DNA of 39,844 nt from Deltaproteobacteria bacterium (GCA_019306365.1 JAFDLS010000005.1:1-39844); one strand, 5' to 3'. Positions 15,299-24,030 are shown, counted from the first letter of the stretch. The notes: a model not told the origin generated them from the sequence alone. A program made the numbers and translations.

Positions 15299-16351
15299 TC
15301 AGGATTCAATTATTTTTTCTAATAACGCCTGAGCCTCTGGAAAGTTTGGATTAAGTTCCAACGCTTCTTTCAACAGTTTTTTAGCGGCATCCTTGTTTCC
15401 CATCATGTAGTGAACTTGGCCGGCGTTGAAACACAGATTCTCATCGCTGTCCGTGACCGCAAGGGCCCTTTCAAAATACTGAATGGATTCTTCCAATTTC
15501 CCCTGTCGGTGCAAGCTAATCCCAAGCCGGTTGAAAACGTGTGTCTGATGCGGATCCAGTTTTAGCGCATTTTTAAAAGCCTTTTCCGCCTCCTCAAGCT
15601 CATCTGTCTTAAGCAGAACCTCACCTAAATTAAACTGACGCTGAGCATTGAGAGGGCTGATGCTAACGCTCTTTTTAAAATAACTGGCGGCCTCTTCATG
15701 CTGCCCTGCTTTCTGAACTATTTCCCCCAGCGCATCCAATGAATCCACGTGCAGCTTACTCATCTTGATCGCCTCACGGTAGCTGGACTCGGCCTCCTCG
15801 TCTCGTTCTAACTTTTCATAAACCCCGCCTACTTTATAATGCAAAGAGGCGATGGTGTCCTTGGTTGCTTCTATAGCCTCCTGATACTTCTTCAAAGCGC
15901 CTTCCGCATCGCCGGATTCAAGTAAACTTTCCGCTTCTTTTGCGGTGAGATATCCCTGGTCCGGCGCAAGTCGTTGTTTGAAGATTATATTGACTTTATC
16001 GGTCAGAAGCTTCTGAGAAAAAGGCTTGAGCAAATAGCCGTCAACACGCAACTCAGCCGCCTGCGCCACGTAATCCTGGTGCACCTCAGAGGAGATTAGG
16101 AGAAACGGAGTCTCCTTGAGGCGATTATCCTTTCTGACCGCAGTCAAAAGTTCCAGACCGTTCATCTCAGGCAGATCATAATCCGCTATGATCAAATCGA
16201 CAGACGCTTCCCTGATTTTAACCCACGCGGCTTTGCCGTTTTCCGTGACGCTTAAATTATTGTAGCCCTCTGCTTTAAGGTAAGTCCTGATGATACTTCT
16301 TAAATTGACATTGGAATCAGCGATTATTATTTTCAGCTGTTCTTTTTCCAC
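15299..16351 (-). CDS. Response regulator with C-terminal TPR repeats
   Basis: A 350-residue protein. Residues 5-125 are a receiver domain with an acidic pocket near the start, phospho-acceptor Asp in LIIADYDLPEMNG, the Thr/Ser switch in FLLISSE and Lys in GYLLKPFS. Residues 140-345 are a run of about five or six tetratricopeptide repeats, for example AEKAFKNALKLDPHQTHVFN and SIQYFERALAVTDSDENLC. There is no DNA-binding or enzymatic output domain, so the output is probably protein-protein contact. No kinase is adjacent; the nearest is in the cluster at 19182-22442. Confidence 0.9.
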   Translation of the reverse strand: MEKEQLKIIIADSNVNLRSIIRTYLKAEGYNNLSVTENGKAAWVKIREASVDLIIADYDLPEMNGLELLTAVRKDNRLKETPFLLISSEVHQDYVAQAAELRVDGYLLKPFSQKLLTDKVNIIFKQRLAPDQGYLTAKEAESLLESGDAEGALKKYQEAIEATKDTIASLHYKVGGVYEKLERDEEAESSYREAIKMSKLHVDSLDALGEIVQKAGQHEEAASYFKKSVSISPLNAQRQFNLGEVLLKTDELEEAEKAFKNALKLDPHQTHVFNRLGISLHRQGKLEESIQYFERALAVTDSDENLCFNAGQVHYMMGNKDAAKKLLKEALELNPNFPEAQALLEKIIES

Positions 16352-16706
16352 GGTTAAATCCCTTTACAACTTGATTCCATAGTTATGGAGTTGAGCTTGT
16401 TACTCCTAAATCATAAAAGAACCAGAACTCCTTAATACAAATTAAACGACTCTTGTGATTGGCTTTAATTACATAAGAATCCATAACGCGGGTGTTTGAA
16501 AAAACATTTTAGCCCAAAGCCTTACAGTTTTGCAAGATTTTAAAAACCATAAAACCTGGTGTTTATTTTGCGCTGCTGCTTTTATCAAGAACACCCAAAA
16601 AGGCGCAAGTTGTTTTAAGCTTGACAAAAAAGGGCCCGAGGACTTAAAAAATTTAAAGGATATTAAATCAACTTTTTGCTCATAATGAACATTCAAGGAA
16701 ACCTTG
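16352..16706. other. Divergent intergenic region with a candidate cobO promoter
   Basis: The region separates the leftward response regulator-TPR gene from rightward cobO. TTGACA at 16621-16626 followed after 17-18 bases by a weak A/T-rich -10 (about 16644-16650) may drive cobO. AAGGAA lies before the ATG at 16707. I see no cobalamin riboswitch elements and no other gene. Confidence 0.35.
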
Positions 16707-17234
16707 ATGATTAACAAAGGATATATTCACATTTACACCGGTGATGGCAAAGGCAAGACATCAGCCGCGCTGGGTCTGGCTTTTCGAGCCCTGGGCCGAG
16801 GTTTGAAGATCTACATCGCTCAGTTCATGAAAGCTCCAAACTCGTCAGGCGAGCATTTATCCGCTGAAGCCTTCAAGAATCAGCTGACCATTAAATCAAT
16901 GGGCCAACCGGGATTTATTCGCCCCGGGGAAAGCCGGCCTGAAGACCGCGCCATGGCCCGGCAAGCCCTGAAAGAAGCTCGGGAAACAATGGTTAGTCAA
17001 GCATACGACGTGGTGATCCTTGATGAAATCAACGTGGCGCTGAGCTTCTCACTGCTGGAAGTTCAGGAAGTTGTCGATTTTTTGGCTGTTAAGCCCCCAA
17101 ACGTTGAATTAGTTCTCACCGGACGAAATGCTCATCCTGATATTATCGAAAAGGCGGATCTGGTCTCTGAAATCAAACAGGTAAAACATTACCTTCAGGA
17201 AGGAATCAAAGCCAGGAAAGGCATTGAATTTTAA
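16707..17234 (+). CDS. cobO: Corrinoid adenosyltransferase (CobO/BtuR)
   Basis: A 175-residue ATP:cob(I)alamin / cob(I)yrinic acid a,c-diamide adenosyltransferase, which makes the Co-C bond of adenosylcobalamin. The P-loop-like TGDGKGKTSAALGLAFRALG at the N-terminus and VVILDEINVALSF in the middle are family signatures. ATG at 16707 is preferred over TTG at 16704 because AAGGAA is well spaced. It stands alone with no other cobalamin genes nearby. Corrinoids serve methyl-transfer and Wood-Ljungdahl enzymes common in this group. Confidence 0.93.
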   Translation: MINKGYIHIYTGDGKGKTSAALGLAFRALGRGLKIYIAQFMKAPNSSGEHLSAEAFKNQLTIKSMGQPGFIRPGESRPEDRAMARQALKEARETMVSQAYDVVILDEINVALSFSLLEVQEVVDFLAVKPPNVELVLTGRNAHPDIIEKADLVSEIKQVKHYLQEGIKARKGIEF

Positions 17235-17329
17235 ACCATTCTTATTGATTTAGCTGAAATATAACAAAAATCCTTTCAACTTTTATCTTCGTTTAAGAAT
17301 AAATTTTGTTCATTTTTTGTCGTAATCTC

Positions 17330-17776
17330 AAACATGGGTAACATGAAGGTTAGGTAAAAGAGATAGCCTTCGCTCGGTTTTCTTGTCAAGGGTAAATGGC
17401 GCTCGCTTCGCTCGCCCTTGACCAGCATCTCGCTTCGGCTTATTTTTGATCAAGTTTTGAATATCTTCAAAACATTTTTCCAACCGGTCTTGTCGGCAAT
17501 ACGTTCAGCGGGTGTGTTTTATAGTCCAAGCTATCTTTATGGGCGTCAGAGCCCTGATAGATGTTCCACCACTTGTAGTAGGTCTTACGAGATATGCCAC
17601 AATTCTTACAAGCTCGGCTGACGTTGCCTAGTTCCCTGGCCTCGATAAACCAATTTAATCTTCGCCTAATCTGCTCTTCTCTGGTAAATTGCGTTTTATG
17701 GGTAACCTCTGTTGAGTACGATGAAGATTAGCATATCCTCATCATAAAATATACCTTCGGAGCGTTACCCATGTTT
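17330..17776 (-). mobile_element. Degraded insertion sequence, 447 bp, 13-bp terminal inverted repeats
   Basis: Perfect 13-bp inverted repeats, AAACATGGGTAAC (17330-17342) and its complement (17764-17776), bound the element. A further copy of TGGGTAAC occurs inside at 17699-17706. A stem of GTCAAGGG / CCCTTGAC lies in the left half. The only coding material is a helix-turn-helix fragment of a transposase on the minus strand; the catalytic domain is missing, so the element is not autonomous. Confidence 0.75.
17467..17727 (-). pseudogene. Transposase N-terminal helix-turn-helix fragment
   Basis: An open frame of 86 codons without an ATG, GTG or TTG start. It encodes FTREEQIRRRLNWFIEARE, GNVSRACKNCGISRKTYY and KWWNIYQ, the Trp/Arg-rich helix-turn-helix seen at the N-terminus of IS481/IS3-like transposases. 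It then stops at TGA without any DDE catalytic domain. It lies inside the inverted repeats at 17330-17776. Confidence 0.7.
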
Positions 17777-17807
17777 TAAAACTGCATACACGCCTGATTT
17801 TTTTCAG

Positions 17808-17836
17808 TTGACGAAATCATGGGATGGTGATAAATT
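17808..17836 (+). promoter_or_regulatory. Candidate promoter of the small protein/response regulator pair
   Basis: TTGACG (17808-17813), a 17-base spacer and TAAATT (17831-17836) lie upstream of the small protein start at 17973. The -10 match is moderate and a better TATAAT a few bases further is too far from this -35. Confidence 0.3.
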
Positions 17837-17972
17837 TATAATCTGAGAAAGTGAATATCCATGCGAAAAAACAATGATTTGGGAAACCGGTTAGTTGCCG
17901 CCGGTGTTGCAAGACGGTTCAACTGTGGCGGGCAATTTCCTGACGCAGGCCTAATAATAATGAGGAATAAAT

Positions 17973-18188
17973 ATGAGCGGGTGGACTGAAAAGATTCAAA
18001 AAGTTTTCACCGCCGTCACTTTTGCCGAAGCTAACTGTCCTGACATAGCTCGGCAGTTTCTGAAAGATGACCCAGCCCTCCAATCGGTGATGGTCCCTGT
18101 TCGTCAGTCGAACGGACTTAACGATTTTCTTTCGGCGGTTGGCCTTGGTGAGACCAAGGTATGGATCGGTGTGGTTGATACGGGCTGA
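17973..18188 (+). CDS. Small protein with a TFAEA motif
   Basis: A 71-residue soluble protein of unknown function. Its N-terminal part, KIQKVFTAVTFAEANCPDIA followed by RQFLKDD, closely matches the C-terminal tail of the response regulator encoded next (KIEKSMAAATFAEAGDFDTA then REIMKDS). The C-terminal half (VRQSNGLNDFLSAVGLG) has no match I know. TGAGGAA precedes the ATG at useful spacing. The two genes are 116 bases apart on the same strand, so a shared signalling role is likely. Confidence 0.65.
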   Translation: MSGWTEKIQKVFTAVTFAEANCPDIARQFLKDDPALQSVMVPVRQSNGLNDFLSAVGLGETKVWIGVVDTG

Positions 18189-18304
18189 GAAAATGCGGTC
18201 GATGCGCCATCAATGTTCCGAACACCAGCAGATTGGTATCATTTGGTAATGGTTCGGGAATTAAAAGAGGGGAAGGTAACCGATTTCAGGGAGGAGCAAA
18301 ACTG

Positions 18305-18769
18305 ATGGAAAACTTTAAGGTGCTCCTGGTAGATGATGAAGAGGAGTTTGTAAAAAGCCTTTCGGAGCGGCTTGAGATTCGAGAGTTGAAGTCGGATATG
18401 GCCTTCGATGGCGAGCAGGCCATGAAGCAGGTTTCAGATGAAGTGCCGGACGTAATGGTCCTGGATCTGAAAATGCCTGGCATCGACGGGCTGGAAGTCC
18501 TCCGCCGGATAAAAAAACACTACCCCCTGGTTCAAGTAGTTATCCTGACCGGACATGGCACGGATAAAGATAAGGCCCAGGCCAAAAAATTAGGTGCTTT
18601 CGCCTACTTACAGAAGCCGGTGGATCTCGAACAATTGGTCGAAACCCTGAAGAAGGCCTATGCTTATAAAAATAAGATTGAAAAGAGTATGGCCGCCGCG
18701 ACATTTGCTGAAGCAGGTGATTTCGATACCGCCCGGGAGATCATGAAGGATTCAGGCAAGGAAAAATAA
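18305..18769 (+). CDS. Single-domain response regulator with TFAEA tail
   Basis: A 154-residue protein: a receiver domain (about 4-120) with LLVDDEEEF, phospho-acceptor Asp in VMVLDLKMPGIDG, Thr in VILTGHG and Lys in LQKPVD. A short helical tail of about 30 residues matches the adjacent small protein. There is no output domain. ATG at 18305 follows GGGAGGAG. It is closely related to the two receiver proteins at 19182 and 20347, sharing LLVDDEE and the SERL/AERL segment, so all three probably arose by duplication. Confidence 0.9.
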   Translation: MENFKVLLVDDEEEFVKSLSERLEIRELKSDMAFDGEQAMKQVSDEVPDVMVLDLKMPGIDGLEVLRRIKKHYPLVQVVILTGHGTDKDKAQAKKLGAFAYLQKPVDLEQLVETLKKAYAYKNKIEKSMAAATFAEAGDFDTAREIMKDSGKEK

Positions 18770-19181
18770 GGGCCGAGAAAGCGTCATCCTAATCTGTTCT
18801 CGAAATAGAGTTTCCCCCTCTTGAACCGTCAATTAAAATTTAGCTAAAGACCCCTGGAAGATAAAAATCTAACCCGGAGCCTCTTTCCATAGTACCCTAA
18901 GCCTATCAAACAACTTCAATAAAACCCGGGTGCTTATTCGGCCGCGTCACGAAGGATGACTGGTGTGAATGTTAAATGCCCGTTCCGATTGAAGACAGGG
19001 TTTATCTATCTATGGAGTTTGTACACTTACGAGGAACTCTTTGACAATTACCAAAAAATCCTCCCGGTTGCCTGCACTATTACTGCCTTTAGAGTCTTTG
19101 AAAATCCGATGAAAGACCTTTAATAAAAGGAAAATATTTATGGCAAACGTCCTAATGGCCGGTCGGCGGTAAATGCAGACT
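18770..19181. other. Convergent intergenic region
   Basis: A gap of about 410 bases between two response regulator genes that face each other. I see no gene, no clear terminator and no repeat. Confidence 0.4.
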
Positions 19182-19610
19182 TTACCAAGCCTTGCTCTGG
19201 ATTATTTTTTTAATTTTATCAGCGGTTTGCTTTTCCACCAGAATCAGTTTCTGGGCCTGAGCCTCTTTTATTTTTTCGGTCAGAGTCTCCAGTTCGACCG
19301 GTTTTTCAATGAAGTCCATGGCCCCGAGTTTCATGGCCTCGATGCCTTTTTCCACGGTGGCGTGACCGGTAAGCAGGATGATCTGCATTTCGGGGTTCTT
19401 CTTCTTGATAGCCTTGAGGACTTCTAGCCCATCCATTTCAGGCATCATAAGATCCAGGACAATAGCGTCGTACGATTCCTGCTCCGTCTTTATAAGGGCT
19501 TCCCTGGCGGAAGTGGTTGTTGATACCTCCATACCTCTGACCTGCATCCTCTCGGCCAGAGTTTCCAGGAAATCCTCTTCATCATCTACAAGCAAAACTT
19601 TTTCAGGCAT
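19182..19610 (-). CDS. Single-domain response regulator
   Basis: A 142-residue protein with a receiver domain (LLVDDEEDFLETLAERMQVRG; acceptor Asp in AIVLDLMMPEMDG; Thr in ILLTGHA; Lys in FIEKPVE) and a basic helical tail of about 25 residues. The start at 19610 follows AGGAT and matches the paralogues; a longer frame to 19673 adds an unlikely N-terminus. It lies 59 bases after the degenerate kinase gene, and is last in the regulatory block reading leftward from 22442. It probably accepts phosphate from the kinase at 20718. Confidence 0.9.
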   Translation of the reverse strand: MPEKVLLVDDEEDFLETLAERMQVRGMEVSTTTSAREALIKTEQESYDAIVLDLMMPEMDGLEVLKAIKKKNPEMQIILLTGHATVEKGIEAMKLGAMDFIEKPVELETLTEKIKEAQAQKLILVEKQTADKIKKIIQSKAW

Positions 19611-19669
19611 GATCCTACTCCTAAGCTCTAAATAGGCAAAATAATATACGGCCATAAGGCGGTCGGGAT

Positions 19670-20335
19670 TCAAGGGCTGATATTTCCAGACAAAACCAGG
19701 ATGAGTTCCCCGGCCTCAGTATTCACTTTTAGTTCAGCCTTGAGCGCATCGAGCAGGGTCTTTTCCCTTTGAGTCGGAAACTCGTCCGTTCTGACCCCAA
19801 CCAGGCCTTCGAGCCGTGTGAATCTGATCTGCGGGCCGTTTTCTGTTTCTTCGGTCAAAAGGCCGACGGTCTTTCCTTGGCCGGCGGCGTTCATTGCGAA
19901 ATCCACGCACAACCAGAGGAGATGGTTCAAGAAAAAAGGAATGGTCGTGATCGCTATTGGGCCTAAAGGGGACTTCGGTTCCAATTTAACACCCCGCATG
20001 GAAGCGAACCTCTCTGAAAGAGTGAGCATGAGTTCCAGGGTTTCGCCAAGTTCAACGTCCTTTACAGGTTCGTCGGTACTGTGGGCGAATCTGTTCATGT
20101 TTTTAACGATTGTATCAGCCCGCTGGACCTGCTTCATGATCCTTCCAGCCAAAATTTTGAAACGTTCCGGCTCCAGGGGTTTCCCTTTCTCCAACAAAAG
20201 TGTCAGGTCTTCCAAAAGTCCAGCCGTTTCGTTGATAGTGGCCAAGGCATTCTTGATCTCGTGAGAGATAGAGGCGGACATTTCCCCGAAAAATTGGAAT
20301 CCCGCCCAACTGTTATTTTTATGCTGGCAGCTCAA
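19670..20335 (-). CDS. Degenerate histidine kinase
   Basis: A 221-residue soluble protein. The dimerisation and phospho-acceptor helix is intact (MSASISHEIKNALATINE, with the HExK core). The ATPase part is strongly eroded: the N box is reduced to LLWLCVDFAMNAAGQG and no DxGxG or later glycine boxes follow. It has no sensor or membrane segment. By sequence it may act as a phosphotransfer or scaffold protein in place of a kinase. It lies between two response regulator genes and 11 bases downstream of the receiver at 20347. Confidence 0.8.
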   Translation of the reverse strand: MSCQHKNNSWAGFQFFGEMSASISHEIKNALATINETAGLLEDLTLLLEKGKPLEPERFKILAGRIMKQVQRADTIVKNMNRFAHSTDEPVKDVELGETLELMLTLSERFASMRGVKLEPKSPLGPIAITTIPFFLNHLLWLCVDFAMNAAGQGKTVGLLTEETENGPQIRFTRLEGLVGVRTDEFPTQREKTLLDALKAELKVNTEAGELILVLSGNISP

Positions 20336-20346
20336 GATATATCTCC

Positions 20347-20706
20347 TTACTTATTAAAAATTTCATTCATTTTGTGAACGAGGAGATCGATATTGACCGG
20401 TTTCGCCAGGTAGTATTGTGCGCCAGCTTCGGCTGATCCAATCTTGAAATTATTTTCTGAACCGTGCCCGGTGAAAAAAATGAATTTCATCTCAGCATTT
20501 TTTTCTTGCAAAAGTTTTTTCAGTTTCAGTCCGCTCATCCTGGGGAGTTTCACGTCCAATAAGGCCAGGTCGTAGGTCTTGCTTTGTATGCGCTTCAGCG
20601 CGTCCTCTCCTGAGGTTACCCAGTCTGCCTCAATACCCCTGATTGACAACCGCTCCGCCAAGGCAGAGACCAACTCTTCCTCATCATCCACTAATAATAC
20701 CCGCAT
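20347..20706 (-). CDS. Single-domain response regulator
   Basis: A 119-residue receiver domain with VLLVDDEEEL, acceptor Asp in LALLDVKLPRMSG, Thr in IFFTGHG and Lys in YLAKPVN, and no output domain. ATG at 20706 is used because AGAGG is eight bases upstream; a GTG three codons earlier overlaps that site. The start is 11 bases after the stop of the membrane kinase at 20718, so this is its most likely partner. Confidence 0.9.
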   Translation of the reverse strand: MRVLLVDDEEELVSALAERLSIRGIEADWVTSGEDALKRIQSKTYDLALLDVKLPRMSGLKLKKLLQEKNAEMKFIFFTGHGSENNFKIGSAEAGAQYYLAKPVNIDLLVHKMNEIFNK

Positions 20707-20717
20707 CTTTTTCACCT

Positions 20718-22442
20718 CTAACTTTTGGGTGGTTTAAGCGGTAAAGTGATGTTAAAACTCGTGCCTTTTCCCAGTTCGCTTTGTACGGTGATATTACCTC
20801 CGATTTCTTGAACGAGGCCGTATGTAATGGACAGGCCGAGACCGGTTCCGCCCTTCATCGTTCTGGTGGAAAAGAAAGGTTCGAAGACACGAGCGAGATC
20901 CTCCGCCGGGATGCCGCATCCATCATCGGCAAAGGTGATGGAAACAAGGTCCATTTTTTCCTTTCTGACGGTAATGTTTAGATGTCCGCCGTCGCTCAAG
21001 GCGGCGAAGGCGTTATTTAGAAGGTTGAGGAAAATTTGCTGCAGCTTGCCGCGGTCGCTTTCAAACTGGGGGATGTCGTCCGGCACATCCACAGAGACCT
21101 CGATGGACCTGTACTCAGCCTCCTTGCCTTGAAAATCAATCGTTTCGTGGATGACTTCCTTCAGGTTGATAGGCCGAATACTGACGTCAATGTGCCGTGC
21201 GAAACCCAATAACCGGTTGGTGATGGCCGCGCATCGTTCGACCGAGGCCAGGATAGAGTCCGCAAAGTCGATCAGTGTTGAGGATTCGATCTGATCCTTT
21301 TTGATGATGAGCCGGTCTTTCATCAGTCCGGTTTTTTCGTTGATGATGGCCAGGGGGTTGTTGATCTCGTGGGCCACGCCTGCGGCCAGGCGTCCGATAG
21401 AGGCTAACTTGTTGGAGTATTCCACCTCGTGCAGGCTGATAATGCGCTTGTAATCCGCTTCCTGTATCTTGCTCACCAAATAGGTGGACACGCCCACGAT
21501 CACAATCAGGATGATGATAACGCTAGCCGCCAGAAATCCGATAAGCTGAAGGCGGGTTCGGTACCAGGGCTTCATGAGTATGTCCTTCTGCTTGACGATC
21601 ATCAGGATGAAAGGCGTCTCGCTGATGTAAGCATAACCGATGAGAATCGTTTTCCCCTTTGCATTTTTGCCTTCGAGCACCTGAGTTCTGGGTGAGTAAC
21701 TCGGAACAGGCAAGGAGAGAGTCTCAAAAACCTTCCCGTGGTAGCGGGACGGGGTCTGGAGCTTTCCCTGGTGATTGATAATGAAAGCATCTCCTTCCCC
21801 ATCCACCTCAAGGTGTGAAAGCAGCTGGTCGAACTTATTGGTGTCCACCGTGGCTCGAAGGACGTAAAATGATTTGTCTGGCTGGGTATGCCTGACCGCG
21901 ATGATCAAATGCGGCACCTGCCGGAACCCCATGAATACATCGCTGATATAAACGTCACGGTAAAGGATTTCCTTGAACCACCACTCGTTGCTGTAGTCCT
22001 GGCCTTCTAGCTGGTAAGGGCCTATGTAGGCCTCCTGAATGCCCAGGGGGTTTATTAGCCCGATGTCGATGTACCCGCCGAATGCTTTTTTCAAGTTTTC
22101 CAAAGTTAACGCTAGTCGGTCTGGATTTTTAAACTCTTCAAGAGTGTAATCCTGGATCATGAAATTCAAAGCGGACCTGCGTTCAGTCAGGAAGAAGGAG
22201 ATCGTCCGTCTGGTATTGGAAACAAGACGGGCCGTGCGCAGGAGGATTTCGGATTCGATGGAGTTCTGCGTTACTTTGTAATCAATTAGAATTATGGAAA
22301 TCAGCGGCACCAGGGTGACCACCGTGGTTAGCAGGACGGCCAGCATCCAAATACGGCGGAAATTGAAAAGGCGTTTGAACGGACCTGCCGCCACGTCCTG
22401 ATAATCCCAGAATTTCGGCTTCAGTTTTCCCTGTATTGACAT
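20718..22442 (-). CDS. Membrane sensor histidine kinase
   Basis: A 574-residue kinase. A transmembrane helix near 32-52 is followed by a periplasmic sensor of about 250 residues with a Cache-like pattern (FGGYIDIGLINPLGIQEAYI and SFYVLRATVD). A second helix lies near 310-332. HisKA follows with phospho-His in GRLAAGVAHEINNPLAIINE, then a full ATPase domain with NLLNNAFAAL, DDGCGIP and GGTGLGLSITYG. Cache sensors usually bind small extracytoplasmic molecules. It heads a run of signalling genes and lies just downstream of the permease pair at 22606-24030, which hints at a link with the transported anion (inference). Confidence 0.92.
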   Translation of the reverse strand: MSIQGKLKPKFWDYQDVAAGPFKRLFNFRRIWMLAVLLTTVVTLVPLISIILIDYKVTQNSIESEILLRTARLVSNTRRTISFFLTERRSALNFMIQDYTLEEFKNPDRLALTLENLKKAFGGYIDIGLINPLGIQEAYIGPYQLEGQDYSNEWWFKEILYRDVYISDVFMGFRQVPHLIIAVRHTQPDKSFYVLRATVDTNKFDQLLSHLEVDGEGDAFIINHQGKLQTPSRYHGKVFETLSLPVPSYSPRTQVLEGKNAKGKTILIGYAYISETPFILMIVKQKDILMKPWYRTRLQLIGFLAASVIIILIVIVGVSTYLVSKIQEADYKRIISLHEVEYSNKLASIGRLAAGVAHEINNPLAIINEKTGLMKDRLIIKKDQIESSTLIDFADSILASVERCAAITNRLLGFARHIDVSIRPINLKEVIHETIDFQGKEAEYRSIEVSVDVPDDIPQFESDRGKLQQIFLNLLNNAFAALSDGGHLNITVRKEKMDLVSITFADDGCGIPAEDLARVFEPFFSTRTMKGGTGLGLSITYGLVQEIGGNITVQSELGKGTSFNITLPLKPPKS

Positions 22443-22605
22443 ATCCTAGCCCATCCTGGGGGTTCGATTCGGGGCTCGGCTAAGAAATTGATACTAACTC
22501 CGACCAATCCCCGGCGGCTCTTTTCCACCGGGTCCGCTTCCCGTTTTTTTCCTATCATTCATTAATAATGACATACACGGCCTTATAATTGATCCTAAAC
22601 GATCA

Positions 22606-23031
22606 TCAGTGCCCCACTGTCAGAATTCCGCTGGCTGCGAGAGAAAGGGCCACTACTTCCAGCAGGGCAAGGACAACATATATTTTATCATTATTCTTAA
22701 ATAAAAGCGGCACAATGGCTAAATAACAGATGATGGAGACACCGGCCAGGACAGTAATCCCAATAAAATTGAGGAAGTCCCCATACCGGAGCATCCTGAG
22801 CCAACCCCAGCCGTCCTCGATGTTGGCTTGTTGAAGATAATCATGAACGTTCAAACCCCAGTATCGTGAGATTTCACCGATGGGGATATAAGGCTTTATT
22901 ACGCCCAAGGCATAAACCAGAAAGGTAAGAAGAAGCAACACCAGCCCGAGGTACATTCCTTTTTCCAGGATACTGGCATAACGGGCCTGCTCCGGTCCTA
23001 CTTTCAATGCGTTTTCAAGATTGCCTGACAT
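22606..23031 (-). CDS. Small membrane protein linked to the TauE/SafE permease
   Basis: A 141-residue inner-membrane protein with three hydrophobic segments: YLGLVLLLLTFLVYALGVI, FLNFIGITVLAGVSIICYLA and YVVLALLEVVALSLAASGIL. The central loop is Trp/Tyr-rich (EISRYWGLNVHDYLQQ and GWGWLRMLRYG). I do not know a characterised family. It starts 27 bases after the permease gene, so it is probably an accessory subunit of that transporter. Confidence 0.75.
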   Translation of the reverse strand: MSGNLENALKVGPEQARYASILEKGMYLGLVLLLLTFLVYALGVIKPYIPIGEISRYWGLNVHDYLQQANIEDGWGWLRMLRYGDFLNFIGITVLAGVSIICYLAIVPLLFKNNDKIYVVLALLEVVALSLAASGILTVGH

Positions 23032-23058
23032 TATCCTTCCTCCAACTTCAATCCGGGC

Positions 23059-24030
23059 TTAAATACCAAATCCTTTGAGCAGGGCCCTGATCCCTGAAAA
23101 AGCGAGCATGGCAATCACTAACCAGCGGATCACTGTTGGTTTGGTAATCACCAGCAGGCGAACCCCCACAAAAGATCCCAGCATGATACCAACTAAGGAC
23201 GGGACCACCATCATAGGAATAACACATCCCTTGTTTATGTAAATCCAGGCAGCGGAAGTATCGGTGATGGACAAAAGAAACTTGCTCGTGGCTACGCTGA
23301 TCTTCAAGGGAGCTCCCATCACGAGATTGAGCACCGGGACGTTGGCCCAACCGGCCCCAAGTCCGAACATACCGGCCATAATTCCGATGACGATAAATAA
23401 GCACAAACCCAAAGGCGTGCGGTGGATTTTCCAGTCAACGACCTGCCTGGTGCTGATTTCCTGATAAACGCCATAAATACGCAGGACCGATGAAAGCCTG
23501 TCAGCTTTAGGCACATCCGGATGTTCAGACTTCTTGGCCAGAACCATGAGGAAACAAATACCGATGATTGTGGCTCCAAGGCAGATCTGGACTATGTTGG
23601 TAGGAAGGGCCAAACCTATCATGGCCCCGATAATGGCAAAAGTGGAGGCGATGAGCGCTACCGGAATGGCCAGCCTCAGACTGGCCAGGTTCAATTTGAG
23701 CAAGCCCGGGCCTGCCGCCAGTGCGCCCGATAGGGCCACCAGAAGGCCGGTACCCCTGACAAAATCTAGATGAAAAGGGAAAAATCCACTAATAATTGGA
23801 ACAAAGAGGACACCCCCGCCAACCCCTCCAAGGACGGCAAAAATACCCATGGCAAAAGTGACTACCAAAAGGAGAAGAGGCCAAAACCACCAGGCATGCC
23901 CGTTGGCAACCTCCGCAGAAGTATGGGCCACACCTTCAGCATACGCTGGATAAACAAAAGAAAAAATTAAAAAAAGACACACAACACCAAAGGTCCAATA
24001 TCTCTTGTCAGCATTCATCCTATATCCCAT
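23059..24030 (-). CDS. TauE/SafE (TSUP) family permease
   Basis: A protein of about 323 residues with eight or nine transmembrane helices and the two related halves of this family (GGVGGGVLFVPIISGFFPF in the first and GLGAGWANVPVLNLVMGAPL in the second). TSUP permeases move sulfite, sulfonates, sulfate or related anions. Homologues in sulfate reducers are often annotated as sulfate permeases, as I recall, but the substrate is not proven. A cleavable signal-like N-terminus (VVCLFLIFSFVYPAYAEG) is unusual for a permease and may be a helix. Start is 24030 or, four codons later, 24018. Confidence 0.87.
   Translation of the reverse strand: MGYRMNADKRYWTFGVVCLFLIFSFVYPAYAEGVAHTSAEVANGHAWWFWPLLLLVVTFAMGIFAVLGGVGGGVLFVPIISGFFPFHLDFVRGTGLLVALSGALAAGPGLLKLNLASLRLAIPVALIASTFAIIGAMIGLALPTNIVQICLGATIIGICFLMVLAKKSEHPDVPKADRLSSVLRIYGVYQEISTRQVVDWKIHRTPLGLCLFIVIGIMAGMFGLGAGWANVPVLNLVMGAPLKISVATSKFLLSITDTSAAWIYINKGCVIPMMVVPSLVGIMLGSFVGVRLLVITKPTVIRWLVIAMLAFSGIRALLKGFGI

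Noticed and set aside
16469-16717. Minus-strand frame of 82 codons in the cobO upstream region
   Set aside because: No ribosome binding site, composition unlike real genes, and it overlaps the cobO start and probable promoter.
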